A stretch of 64,000 nucleotides of DNA from the NCBI RefSeq assembly GCF_900113015.1, contig NZ_FONV01000022.1:1-64000 (forward strand), given 5' to 3'. The DNA is from Actinoplanes philippinensis (GTDB lineage Bacteria > Actinomycetota > Actinomycetes > Mycobacteriales > Micromonosporaceae). Positions 35,310 through 43,975 of this stretch are shown in pieces (within the stretch, counting starts at the first letter, position 1; each line of letters opens with the position of its first letter). The notes under the pieces are model-generated. The model saw nothing but the letters and a program-made list of their open reading frames with translations, was not told the origin of the DNA and did not search any database. The position numbers and the translations under genes are program-made.

Positions 35310-36938
35310 ATGCCGATTTCTCGCCGTGCCCTGCTGACCTCGGCCGCCGGCGCCGCCACCGTCATCCCGCTGGCCGGAGCCGCCACGCCGTACCGGGGTC
35401 CGCTGCGGACCGACCCGTTCACCCTCGGCGTCGCCTCCGGTGACCCGTCGCCGGACGGTTTCGTGCTGTGGACCCGTCTCGCCCCGTCGCCGCTGGCCGA
35501 GGACGGTCTGGGCGGCATGCCGTACCGCACCGTGCCGGTGGTGTGGGAACTCGCCGCCGACGAACGGTTCCGCAAGGTCGTCCGCCGGGGTGTCGCCCCG
35601 GCCCGCCCGGATCGCGCGCACAGCGTGCATGTCGAGCTGGACGGGCTGGCGGCGGGCCGGGAGTTCTTCTACCGCTTCCGGGCCGAGCGCTGGATCTCGC
35701 CGGTGGGCCGGACCCGTACCGCACCGGCGCGCTGGGCCCGTGAGCCGGAGCTGGCGATGGCGTTCGTCTCGTGCTCCCAGTTCGAGCACGGCTACTTCAC
35801 GGCCTACCGGCGGCTGGCCGAGGACGCGCCGGACCTGATCCTGCACCTGGGCGACTACCAGTACGAGTACGCCCCGGACACCTACAACATCCCCGGCGGC
35901 AACCCGCGCGACCACGAGGGCCCGGAGACCGTCACGCTCGCGAACTACCGGCAGCGGCACGCCCAGTACAAGACCGACCCCGACCTGCAGGCGGCACACG
36001 CCGTCGCGCCGTGGGCGGTGGTGTGGGACGACCACGAGACCGAGAACAACTGGGCCGACGAGGTGCCCGAGCAGCCCGACCCGAACTTCCTGGCCCGCCG
36101 CGTCGCCGCGTTCCAGGCGTACTACGAGAACATGCCGCTGCGCCGCGCCTCGGTCCCGAAGGGCATCGACATGCAGTTGTACCGGCGGCTGCACTGGGGC
36201 CGGCTGGCCACCTTCCACATGCTCGACACCCGGCAGTACCGGGACGACCAGGGCTGCGACGACGGCTACAAGGACTGCCCGGCCGCGTCCGACCCGGCCC
36301 GTACGATCACCGGCGCCGAGCAGGAGGCGTGGCTGCTCGACGGATTCCGCCGCTCGACCGCGCGCTGGGACATCCTCGGTCAGCAGGTCTTCTTCGGGCA
36401 GCGGGACAACAACTCGGGCCCGCAGAAGGTGCTGAGCATGGACTCGTGGGACGGATACCAGGGTTCGCGGGACCGGATCACCCGTGGCTGGGTGGATGCC
36501 GGTGTCCGCAACCCGGTGGTGCTCACCGGCGACGTGCACGCGCACTGGGCCGACGATCTCAAGCTGGACTGGAACGACCCGACCTCGCGGACCGTCGGCA
36601 CCGAGCTGGTCTGCTCGTCGATCACCTCCGGCGGTGACGGGGCCGACGTGGCGAGCGGCAACCACAGCTGGGCGGCCTGGAACCCGCACCTGCGGTTCTA
36701 CAACAACCAGCGCGGTTACGTCCGGACGCGGATCACCGCCGAGTCGATGACCGCCGACTTCGTGGTGCTGCCCTACGTCACCAGGCCGGGCGCCGCGGCA
36801 CACACCCGGGCCACCTTCGTGATCGAGGACCGGGTCCCGGGCCTGCACAAGATCGCGGACAACCCGACGCCGGGTGTCGCTCAGCGCTCCGCGGCCCCCG
36901 CCGAGGACACCGTCCGGCAGGAGACCGAGCGCCCCTGA
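35310..36938 (+). CDS. phoD: PhoD-type alkaline phosphatase/phosphodiesterase, Tat-exported
   Basis: 542 residues. A short twin-arginine signal (PISRRALLTSAAGAATVIPLAGAA) directs export of the folded enzyme. The N-terminal Ig-like domain (FTLGVASGDPSPDGFVLWTRLAP) precedes the metallophosphatase core with HLGDYQYEYAP, WDDHETENNW, FHMLDTRQYRDDQGC, GQQVFFGQ and TGDVHAHW. PhoD uses Fe3+ and Ca2+ and releases phosphate from mono- and diesters. No PHO box was recognised upstream. Length fits the family. Confidence 0.94.
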   Translation: MPISRRALLTSAAGAATVIPLAGAATPYRGPLRTDPFTLGVASGDPSPDGFVLWTRLAPSPLAEDGLGGMPYRTVPVVWELAADERFRKVVRRGVAPARPDRAHSVHVELDGLAAGREFFYRFRAERWISPVGRTRTAPARWAREPELAMAFVSCSQFEHGYFTAYRRLAEDAPDLILHLGDYQYEYAPDTYNIPGGNPRDHEGPETVTLANYRQRHAQYKTDPDLQAAHAVAPWAVVWDDHETENNWADEVPEQPDPNFLARRVAAFQAYYENMPLRRASVPKGIDMQLYRRLHWGRLATFHMLDTRQYRDDQGCDDGYKDCPAASDPARTITGAEQEAWLLDGFRRSTARWDILGQQVFFGQRDNNSGPQKVLSMDSWDGYQGSRDRITRGWVDAGVRNPVVLTGDVHAHWADDLKLDWNDPTSRTVGTELVCSSITSGGDGADVASGNHSWAAWNPHLRFYNNQRGYVRTRITAESMTADFVVLPYVTRPGAAAHTRATFVIEDRVPGLHKIADNPTPGVAQRSAAPAEDTVRQETERP

Positions 36939-36946
36939 CCGGCCGC

Positions 36947-37927
36947 TCATCGGCGCCATCGCCGGACCACGGCCGGGGAGATGGCGAACCCGAGCAGTTG
37001 GTGCAGCATGCCGGCGAGCTCGTGGCCGGGCTCCACGTCCAGGGCCCGGTCCACGGCGACCCGCGCCAGGGCCCCTCGCCCCAGCTGCCAGGCGGTGAAG
37101 CCGAGCAGGCAGGCGGGCGCCGGCACGTAGACCGGCTCGACCCGGCGCAGCACGTCGGTCCAGAGGCTGGCCCGCCACTCGTGCTCGCCGGTCCGGTCGA
37201 CGGCGTAGTCCTCCACCGCGAGGTCGGTGAGCAGCACCCCGAGCCAGGCCGTCTCGGCGTCGGTGAGGACCCCTCCGGAGCGGTAGCGCTTCTCGGCCTC
37301 GCGGACGGCGAGACGGCCGGCCTGCCGGATCCTCTTGGTGGCCCCGTCGCCCTCCAGCAGGCCATGGAAGCGCTTGCGGGCCCGCTCGGTCGCGGCCGTC
37401 ATCGCGACCCGGACCGGGCCGTCCAGCGACGCCACCTGAGCGACCAGGTCACGGCGGCTGGGCAGGGCGACCTGGCCGCGATAGGTGGCCTCGGCCGCGA
37501 TCACACTGTCCGGCGGCAGGCAGGGCGTGCCCTCGGCCGGACAGCACTCGCGATCCTCGCAGGCATACGACCACCAGCGGCCCTCGTGGACCCGGAGCAC
37601 GTCGTCGATCCGGACACCGACCGTCTGGAGCACCTCGGCGATCCGCAGCACCACCGGGGTGATCCGCGCCGGCGGGCCGTAGCCGACGATGACGAGCAGG
37701 TCCGGCTCCTGCCGCAGGATGCCGGCGACCACCTCGCGGGTCCGGCTCCGCAGGTCGGGCTCGGCGATGTCGGGCGGCGGCAGGTTGAAGCAGGCGCCGA
37801 AATCGATCCGGCCGTCGCGCATGCCGACCAGCGCGACGGTCTCGTGCGGGTGGTAACCCATCAGGAACGGCAGGACCGCGACGAGCTCGGCGGAGTTGTT
37901 GACGACGAGGGTGGTGTCGGCTCTCAT
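36947..37927 (-). CDS. DUF4192 family protein
   Basis: 326 residues from ATG 37927. VVNNSAELVAVLPFLMGYHPHETVALVGMRDGRIDFGACFNLPPPD is the DUF4192 opening. RVHEGRWWSYACEDRECCPAEGTP with four cysteines and VIAAEATYRGQVALPSRRDLVAQV follow, and ARVAVDRALDVEPGHELAGMLHQLLGF closes it. This is a large actinobacterial family of unknown function. The longer frame upstream is Arg/Pro-rich and rejected. An inverted CTGTGGAC/GTCCACAG pair lies 50-80 bp upstream. Confidence 0.87.
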   Translation of the reverse strand: MRADTTLVVNNSAELVAVLPFLMGYHPHETVALVGMRDGRIDFGACFNLPPPDIAEPDLRSRTREVVAGILRQEPDLLVIVGYGPPARITPVVLRIAEVLQTVGVRIDDVLRVHEGRWWSYACEDRECCPAEGTPCLPPDSVIAAEATYRGQVALPSRRDLVAQVASLDGPVRVAMTAATERARKRFHGLLEGDGATKRIRQAGRLAVREAEKRYRSGGVLTDAETAWLGVLLTDLAVEDYAVDRTGEHEWRASLWTDVLRRVEPVYVPAPACLLGFTAWQLGRGALARVAVDRALDVEPGHELAGMLHQLLGFAISPAVVRRWRR

Positions 37928-37978
37928 GCCGGCCAGCGTGGCCGTCCGGCGGCCTCCGCCGCGTGCCTCCCGCGCTTC

Positions 37979-38007
37979 CTGTGGACGACACGCCGGTCTG
38001 TCCACAG
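37979..38007. promoter_or_regulatory. Inverted repeat upstream of DUF4192 gene
   Basis: CTGTGGAC (37979-37986) and GTCCACAG (38000-38007) form perfect 8-bp arms around 13 bases in the 112-bp gap before the DUF4192 gene. Each arm contains most of a DnaA box (GTCCACA). It could be a DnaA site pair or an unrelated operator. Confidence 0.4.
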
Positions 38008-38039
38008 CGGCCGATCGGGAACGCGCAGCTAGCGGCGTT

Positions 38040-38540
38040 TCACGACCGGAAGGGCAACTCGTGCAGCTCCAGGCCGTGATGCCAGGGGTGCGTGTGCCGT
38101 TCGAGATCCATCGTCAGCTCGATCGACGAGACGACGTCGTATCCGGCCGCGTGCAGGCTGCGGATCGCGTCGATGTTGCGGGACTCGGGCGAGATGGTCA
38201 GCGCGGTCATGTTGCGGCGTTTCGCCTCGGCCGCGACGTGTTGCAGCAGCTTGCGGCCGACGCCCTTGTGCCGATGTGTGATGGTCACCACTACCGGGTC
38301 CACCTGGCCGGCCCGGCCGCGCATGATCAGCCCGACCATCCCGATCACCGCGTCGTCGGCGTGATCGGCGACCCACAGCCCGGAGAGGTCCAGCCGGGTG
38401 AGGTACTCCTCGAACCCGGCACCGCCGTCATCCCTGTGCTCGCCGTACATCTCGTTGTGCTGACGGGACAGCTCGGCCCACAGACGCCGGCACGCGGAGT
38501 GATCACTCGGCCGGTACGAGCGCACTACGACAGGGGTCAT
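38040..38540 (-). CDS. GNAT-family N-acetyltransferase
   Basis: 166 residues. VVVRSYRPSDHSACRRLWAELSRQHNEMYG opens the fold; LWVADHADDAVIGMVGLIMRGRAGQVDPVVVTITHRHKGVGRKLLQHVAAEAKRRNMTALTI contains the acetyl-CoA loop, where the usual Q/RxxGxG/A reads HRHKGVGRKLL. The C-terminal strand pair follows. Acceptor substrate unknown. The frame continues upstream into low-complexity sequence and is cut at ATG 38540. Confidence 0.9.
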   Translation of the reverse strand: MTPVVVRSYRPSDHSACRRLWAELSRQHNEMYGEHRDDGGAGFEEYLTRLDLSGLWVADHADDAVIGMVGLIMRGRAGQVDPVVVTITHRHKGVGRKLLQHVAAEAKRRNMTALTISPESRNIDAIRSLHAAGYDVVSSIELTMDLERHTHPWHHGLELHELPFRS

Positions 38541-38602
38541 GTCGCCATCTTGCCTCGAAATGGAGACGTACGTCACGGGAAGCGCAAGATAACCGGGTGG
38601 AC

Positions 38603-39481
38603 ATGGAGTACCTGCGCGCTCATCCCGAGCATCTCCCGACATTTCTGACACATCAACGCATTCGTGAGACTCCCGTGCACTCGGGGGTCTGCGCCGCGAG
38701 CCGACTGACCCTCGACGACGGCGTGTCGATCTTCGCCAAGACGTGGCCGTCCGGACCAGCTCCGACCGGCATGTTCGCGGCCGAGGCAGCCGGGCTCCGA
38801 TGGCTGCGCGAAGTGGGCGCCGTTGCCGTGCCGGAGGTGCTGGTCGCGCTGCCCGGGATCCTCGCGATGGAATGGGTCGAACCGGGCGAAGCGACCCTCG
38901 AAGCTGCTGCGCGATTCGGGCACGAGCTGGCCCGGCTGCATCGGTCCGGAGCCGATGCGTTCGGCGCTGAGCTGCCCGGATACATCGGGCCGCTGCCACT
39001 GGACAACACGCCCGGGGAGTCCTGGGCGTCGTGGTTTGCGGAACGGCGCCTGATTCCGTACCTCAAAACGTCTGTTGATCGGGGAGCGCTGGAAAAGTCC
39101 GACTCGGCGTCGGTCGAGAAGGTCATAAAAACCATGCATTTGTACGGTGGAGATGAACCGCCCGCACGCATTCACGGAGACCTGTGGCCGGGAAATGTGC
39201 TGTGGGCGGCCGACGGGCGTGGGTGGCTCGTCGACCCGGCCGCGCACGGCGGCCACCGCGAGACCGACCTGGCGACGCTCGCGCTCTTCGGCGGCGCCCC
39301 GCACCTGGACACGATCCTCGCCGCCTACCAGGAGGAATGGCCCTTGGCCGACGGCTGGCGGGAGCGGATCCCGTTGCATCAGCTGCATCTGTGGCTCGTC
39401 CACACCGCCGCCTTCGGCAGCGCATATCGATCCGGAGTACGGGCCGCGGTCGCCACGTTGTCCACAGGACGATATGCCTAG
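38603..39481 (+). CDS. Fructosamine-kinase-family phosphotransferase
   Basis: 292 residues. SIFAKTWPSGPAPTGMFAAEAAGLRWLREVGAVAVPEVL carries the ATP-binding Lys and Glu; GHELARLHRSGADAFG, the catalytic loop RIHGDLWPGNVLW with its Asp, and WLVDPAAHGGHRETDLATLALFGG are fructosamine/ketosamine-3-kinase motifs. It probably repairs glycated amines. A GTG two codons earlier is an alternative start. Its 3' end carries a TTGTCCACA DnaA-box sequence (39458-39466). Confidence 0.9.
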   Translation: MEYLRAHPEHLPTFLTHQRIRETPVHSGVCAASRLTLDDGVSIFAKTWPSGPAPTGMFAAEAAGLRWLREVGAVAVPEVLVALPGILAMEWVEPGEATLEAAARFGHELARLHRSGADAFGAELPGYIGPLPLDNTPGESWASWFAERRLIPYLKTSVDRGALEKSDSASVEKVIKTMHLYGGDEPPARIHGDLWPGNVLWAADGRGWLVDPAAHGGHRETDLATLALFGGAPHLDTILAAYQEEWPLADGWRERIPLHQLHLWLVHTAAFGSAYRSGVRAAVATLSTGRYA

Positions 39482-39560
39482 AGGCAGTACGGATGACGAG
39501 CGGCTAGATTCGATTGGTGCGCATCTCCCGGAGATCAGCAGAGCCGCAGTGGCGGCACGC

Positions 39561-40568
39561 GTGACCGTGCTCGCCGACCGATTCGGTCGCATCGCCACCG
39601 ATCTTCGTGTCTCACTCACGGATCGGTGCAATCTGCGCTGCACCTACTGCATGCCCGCCGAGGGCCTGGCCTGGATGCCGCAGCCCCAGCAGCTCACCGA
39701 TGACGAGGTGAAACGGCTCGTCCGGATCGCGGTCGAGCAGCTGGGCGTCACCGAGGTCCGGTTCACCGGCGGCGAGCCGCTGATCCGGCGCGGCCTGGTG
39801 GACATCGTGGCCGACGCGGCACGGCTCGATCCACGGCCCAAGCTGTCGGTCACGACGAACGGGATCGGGCTGGACCGGATCGCCGTATCCCTGCGCGAGG
39901 CCGGCCTGCACCGGGTCAACGTCTCGCTCGACACGCTCGACCCGGCCCGGTTCCACAAGCTCACCCTGCGTGACAGGCACTCCGACGTGCTGGCCGGTCT
40001 GCGCGCCGCGGCGGCCGCCGGCCTCACCCCCGTGAAGATCAATACGGTGCTGATGCGCGGGGTCAACGACGACGAGGCGCCGCAGCTGCTGCAGTTCGCG
40101 CTCGATCACGGCTATCAGCTCAGGTTCATCGAGCAGATGCCGCTCGACGCCCAGCATCAGTGGGACCGGCACGAGATGGTCACCGCTGAGGAGATCCTGG
40201 CCGCGCTCGAGCCGTTCGGGCTGCAGCCCGACGATGTTTCACGTGGAACAGCGCCGGCCGAGACGTGGCTGGTGCCGGGGTATGTCGACGCTGCCGGCGA
40301 GCCGGCCCGGGTCGGGGTCATCGCCAGCGTGACCCGGCCGTTCTGCGGCGACTGCGACCGGACCCGGCTGACCGCCGACGGTCAGGTCCGCAACTGCCTC
40401 TTCGCCACCGAGGAGAGCGACCTGCGAAAACTGCTTCGTGACGGGGCCTCGGACTCGGCGATCAGCGAGGCCTGGCGTGCCGCCATGTGGGGGAAGCGAG
40501 CGGGGCACGGCATCGATGACCCGACGTTCCTTCAGCCCGCTCGTCCCATGTCCGCGATCGGAGGCTGA
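39561..40568 (+). CDS. moaA: GTP 3',8-cyclase
   Basis: 335 residues from GTG 39561 (in-frame GTG 39549 and ATG 39474 are alternatives). The radical-SAM cluster motif is DRCNLRCTYCMPAEGL, the SAM-binding region is EVRFTGGEPLIRRG, and the C-terminal cluster is CGDCDRTRLTADGQVRNCL. The protein ends in GG, as MoaA needs. It begins molybdopterin synthesis from GTP, with MoaC (gene at 54.6 kb) completing cPMP. moaD follows 5 bp later, so both are on one transcript. Confidence 0.96.
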   Translation: MTVLADRFGRIATDLRVSLTDRCNLRCTYCMPAEGLAWMPQPQQLTDDEVKRLVRIAVEQLGVTEVRFTGGEPLIRRGLVDIVADAARLDPRPKLSVTTNGIGLDRIAVSLREAGLHRVNVSLDTLDPARFHKLTLRDRHSDVLAGLRAAAAAGLTPVKINTVLMRGVNDDEAPQLLQFALDHGYQLRFIEQMPLDAQHQWDRHEMVTAEEILAALEPFGLQPDDVSRGTAPAETWLVPGYVDAAGEPARVGVIASVTRPFCGDCDRTRLTADGQVRNCLFATEESDLRKLLRDGASDSAISEAWRAAMWGKRAGHGIDDPTFLQPARPMSAIGG

Positions 40569-40573
40569 GCACG

Positions 40574-40816
40574 ATGCTTACGGTCCGATATTTCGCTGGG
40601 GCCCGTGCGGCTGCCGGTGGCATCTCCACTGAGGTGGTCGAGGCCGCGAACCTGGATGAGCTGACTCAGGTGTTGAGTGGACGACACGGGGAGCGGCTGG
40701 CGTTGGTGATGAAGGCTGCGAGCTTTCTCGTCGACGGCCTCAACTGCCATGACCGGAGGGCTGCTCTGCCGGCTGAGGCCACTGTCGATGTGCTGCCGCC
40801 CTTTGCTGGTGGCTGA
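40574..40816 (+). CDS. moaD: MoaD/ThiS-family sulfur carrier
   Basis: 80 residues with the beta-grasp opening VRYFAGARAAAGGISTEVVEAANLDEL and the diglycine terminus VDVLPPFAGG, which is adenylated and thiocarboxylated. It is the small subunit of molybdopterin synthase; its partner MoaE is encoded 12 kb away at 52.5 kb. It is co-directional with moaA, with 5 bp between them. Confidence 0.93.
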   Translation: MLTVRYFAGARAAAGGISTEVVEAANLDELTQVLSGRHGERLALVMKAASFLVDGLNCHDRRAALPAEATVDVLPPFAGG

Positions 40817-40929
40817 GTAGACGGCCTCGGCGGCTGAGGCCGCAGCACGCGGGTTCGCTCACGCCAGGTCAGACGGTTTTGTCGTACCCCTCGGGCAGCA
40901 TATTCGGCGAGGCCTGAGGGAGGTTGGCG

Positions 40930-41490
40930 ATGTTGGTTCATGTCGCGAGTCGTCGGCGTAAGCCTGAGTCGGTGCGGGCGGCGTTCCCGGGCGCCACCGT
41001 CATCGACGTGACCTCGCGGGGGCCGGAGCCATGGGTGCGGTTCAGCCCGTTCTACCCGCACGGCGACATTCCGGTGCCGCTCACTCCCGGGGTCGTCGCC
41101 GCTTCGGTGGAGGGCATCTGGCAGGCGCTCAAGGTCTTCGATCAGGCTGATGTCGACCCGGGCAAGCTGTCGGTGACCTCGATGACCGGGTTGAAGCGCA
41201 CGGTCCGGCGATACGGGCCGGTCCGTGGGCATCGCGCTGGGCTGCACGGCGAAACACTGCTCGACTATCCGGCCGCTCGGCGGCAGATCTACCTGCCGGC
41301 CTACCGATGGGTGCTGGAGCACAGGCTGTCCGACCTGGTCGACCGGCTTCGTGGGCTGGCCGGTGACGGCGTGGTGCTCCTTGACTACACCACCAACGGC
41401 GACCCTTCGGACACTTCGAGCCCGCTCTCGCACGCCGCGCTGCTGGCCCGTCATCTCGCCGACCGGTGGCCGGCCGAGGCACCGTCCTGA
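40930..41490 (+). CDS. Conserved actinobacterial protein of unknown function
   Basis: 186 residues. ATG 40930 has GGGAGG 6 bp upstream. VHVASRRRKPESVRAAFPGATVIDVTSRGPEPWVRFSPFYPHGDIPVPLTPG is a striking conserved N-terminal region; the C-terminal half is helical (RRQIYLPAYRWVLEHRLSDLVDRLRGLAG). I believe this is an actinobacterial DUF (possibly DUF6939) but am not certain. No catalytic motif can be assigned. Confidence 0.75.
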   Translation: MLVHVASRRRKPESVRAAFPGATVIDVTSRGPEPWVRFSPFYPHGDIPVPLTPGVVAASVEGIWQALKVFDQADVDPGKLSVTSMTGLKRTVRRYGPVRGHRAGLHGETLLDYPAARRQIYLPAYRWVLEHRLSDLVDRLRGLAGDGVVLLDYTTNGDPSDTSSPLSHAALLARHLADRWPAEAPS

Positions 41491-41527
41491 GCGCCGAGCA
41501 GGCCCGGATCCCGGACTGGGGCGTGGC

Positions 41528-42328
41528 TCAGGGGTCACGGCCCTGCCATGTGGTCACGCAGACCTCGTTGCCCTCGCGGTCTGCCAGGACCCAGAAGGAC
41601 GGGGCCCACTCGTCGGAGACCAGGTGGCCACCGGCCGCGAGAGCGGCGGCCATGCGGCCCGCTGCCTCATCGTGGGGGACGCTGATGTCGAAGTGGATGC
41701 GGTTGCGCTGTGGGCGCGGCTCGGTCATTCGCTGGAACCAGACAGTCGGCCCTTGGCGCAGCGGGTCGACGAGCCGGTCCTCGGGGCCGTGCTTTCCTGG
41801 CTCGTCGGTGTATCCGAGGACCGCCTTCCAGAACGGCCGCACCGACGGGATGTCGAGCGCGTCGATGGCGACCTCCCACTCCTGCACCGAGCGGTTCCCG
41901 CCTGCCCCCGCCGTGTCCGCGGCGGACCGGGTCGTCGGCGGACCGCGGAGATCCAGCGGGTCCGAGGGGTCGGCTTCGGGTTGCGGCGCCGCGCCCGACG
42001 GCGACGAGGCGGAGAGCCGGCCGGGGGTCGTTCTCCGGCCGAGCGTCCGGACGGCTGCGGTGATCAGGTGTGCCAGTTCGGTGTCGCGGGCGGTCACTCC
42101 GCCGAAGGCGCGCGGGCGGAGCGTCAGAATGACGTGGGTCGGCCGGAGATCCAGGCGAAGGTGTTCGTCCGCGCCGACACCGCAGGCCCCGACAGCGCCG
42201 GCGGCCACCGCGGCGGCCTCGGCCAGCGAGTCGACCTGCACCGACGTTCGCAGGGTGCCCAGCACGAAACGCCAGCCCTGGTCGCCGACGGCCGCGGAGG
42301 CTTCGGTGCGGCTCAGAAACCGTTCCAT
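41528..42328 (-). CDS. Pterin-dehydratase-like / VOC (glyoxalase) fusion protein
   Basis: 266 residues. Residues ~1-98 resemble pterin-4a-carbinolamine dehydratase (GWRFVLGTLRTSVQVDSLAEAAAVAAGAVGACGV, then HLRLDLRPTHVILTLRPRAFGGVTARDTELAHLI), but the usual catalytic HHP is not seen. A ~45-residue Pro/Ser linker leads to a VOC domain (EWEVAIDALDIPSVRPFWKAVLGY, RNRIHFDISVPHDEA, FWVLADREGNEVCVTTW) with likely metal ligands His and Glu. The fusion occurs in other actinobacteria; the substrate is unknown. Confidence 0.82.
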   Translation of the reverse strand: MERFLSRTEASAAVGDQGWRFVLGTLRTSVQVDSLAEAAAVAAGAVGACGVGADEHLRLDLRPTHVILTLRPRAFGGVTARDTELAHLITAAVRTLGRRTTPGRLSASSPSGAAPQPEADPSDPLDLRGPPTTRSAADTAGAGGNRSVQEWEVAIDALDIPSVRPFWKAVLGYTDEPGKHGPEDRLVDPLRQGPTVWFQRMTEPRPQRNRIHFDISVPHDEAAGRMAAALAAGGHLVSDEWAPSFWVLADREGNEVCVTTWQGRDP

Positions 42329-42557
42329 GCCGCCAGGCTCTCAGATCGGCCGCCTCCGTGTCGCGGAGCCCGGTGCGGCGGGATCGAGCCCAACGCGCCA
42401 CCGGACGGGTGACCGCTGCCGCGGAGGCACATCGATGCTGAGACACCGCTGAGGGCGGGGTCCGCTGCCGTTGTCGGGAGGGCTCGGCGGTCGGGGACAC
42501 TTGGTCGGGCAAGTCGAGGGCTCGGCCACGGGAGTGGGCGGCGGGGGAGGGTCTGGG

Positions 42558-43901
42558 TTGTTGGTGTTCTTCGCAGTCGTTCTGGTGGGGATCGGTTTGA
42601 TCCACTACTACCTGTGGAAACGGCTGGTTCGGGATCCACTGCGGCCGGGGTGGGGACGGCGCGCCGGGACGGTGGTGGCCGTGCTGCTCTGCGTCCTCGC
42701 TCCGCTGACGATGATCGGGGTGCGCGCGGGCTACTTCACCTGGCTCTCGTGGCCCGGCTATCTGTGGATCGCCGTGATGTTCTACCTGCTCGTGGTGCTG
42801 GCGGTGCTGGAGATCCCGCGACTGCTGCTGATGCGTCTGTGGGCGGGCTCCCGGCGTACCACCGTGAAGTCACCGACCGCGACCGGCGACGTGCCCGCAC
42901 CGGTCCGCATCGCTGATGAGACGCGGCCCGGCACGAGTGAGCCGCAGCCGGTCGGCGTGGTGAGCCTGAGCGCGGACGGCGCCGGGCAGGCGGCAGGCGC
43001 CGGGACGGTGCCGACGGGGACGGCGGCCGGGGCGCAGACGGCGGCGGGCACGACGGACGACGCCGCGGAGGAGCGGCGCGGGATCGAGCGACGGCTGCTC
43101 CTGGCGCGTGGCACCGCGATCTTCGCGGGGCTGACGGCCGCGGGCATCACCGGCTACGGGGTGAAGACGGCGACCGGCGCGCCGCAGATCGATCGGGTTC
43201 AGCTTCCGATGGCCAAGCTTCCCCGGGCGATGGACGGCACCCGGCTCGCGGTGGTGTCGGACATCCACATCGGCCCGCTGACCGGGGTCAACCACGCGCA
43301 GCGCATCGTCCAGGTGATCAACTCGGTGAACGCGGACCTGGTCTGCGTCGTCGGTGACCTGGTCGACGGCAGTGTGGCCGAGCTGGGCCGGTTCGCCGCG
43401 CCGCTGGCCGGCATCGAGTCGCGGCACGGGGCGTTCTTCGTGACCGGCAACCACGAGTACTACTCGGGCGCCGAGGAGTGGGTCGACGAGGTGGCCCGGC
43501 TGGGTATCCGGCCGCTGCGCAACGAGCGGGTGGCGATCAACGGGCTGGACCTCGCCGGTGTGAACGATCTGAGCGGCGAGGACCACGGCGACGCCCCCGA
43601 TTTCGCCCGCGCGCTGGGCGACCGGGACACCGCCCGTCCCGTCGTGTTGATGGCCCACCAGCCGGTGGCCGTCGTCGAGGCCGCTCCCTACGGGGTGGAT
43701 CTGCAGGTCTCGGGTCACACGCACGGTGGTCAGATGGCCCCGTTCAACCTGCTCGTCAAACTCCAGCAGCCGGTAGTCTCCGGCTTCGGGGAGGTCGACG
43801 GCGTGCCGGTCTACGTGACCAACGGCGCGGGTTTCTGGGGGCCACCGGTGCGCGTGGGCGCACCCCCGCAGGTCACGGTCATCGAATTGCGTGTGGCATA
43901 A
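42558..43901 (+). CDS. YkuE-type membrane metallophosphoesterase
   Basis: 447 residues. The start is a TTG at 42558 with GGGGGAGG 7 bp upstream. Three N-terminal membrane helices (about 1-85), a ~75-residue cytosolic low-complexity linker and another helix (about 178-200) precede the phosphoesterase domain. Its metal motifs are VVSDIHIGPL, VVGDLVDGSV, VTGNHEYYSG, LMAHQP and SGHTHGGQ. It resembles YkuE-like phosphodiesterases acting at the membrane on an unknown substrate; the domain probably faces outward. Confidence 0.9.
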   Translation: MLVFFAVVLVGIGLIHYYLWKRLVRDPLRPGWGRRAGTVVAVLLCVLAPLTMIGVRAGYFTWLSWPGYLWIAVMFYLLVVLAVLEIPRLLLMRLWAGSRRTTVKSPTATGDVPAPVRIADETRPGTSEPQPVGVVSLSADGAGQAAGAGTVPTGTAAGAQTAAGTTDDAAEERRGIERRLLLARGTAIFAGLTAAGITGYGVKTATGAPQIDRVQLPMAKLPRAMDGTRLAVVSDIHIGPLTGVNHAQRIVQVINSVNADLVCVVGDLVDGSVAELGRFAAPLAGIESRHGAFFVTGNHEYYSGAEEWVDEVARLGIRPLRNERVAINGLDLAGVNDLSGEDHGDAPDFARALGDRDTARPVVLMAHQPVAVVEAAPYGVDLQVSGHTHGGQMAPFNLLVKLQQPVVSGFGEVDGVPVYVTNGAGFWGPPVRVGAPPQVTVIELRVA

Positions 43902-43975
43902 CCCATCAAGATCGGTAAGTGTGTTTGAGCGTGGCGAAGCATGGCGAGACCGACGGCCGTGACAGGATGCGGGGT

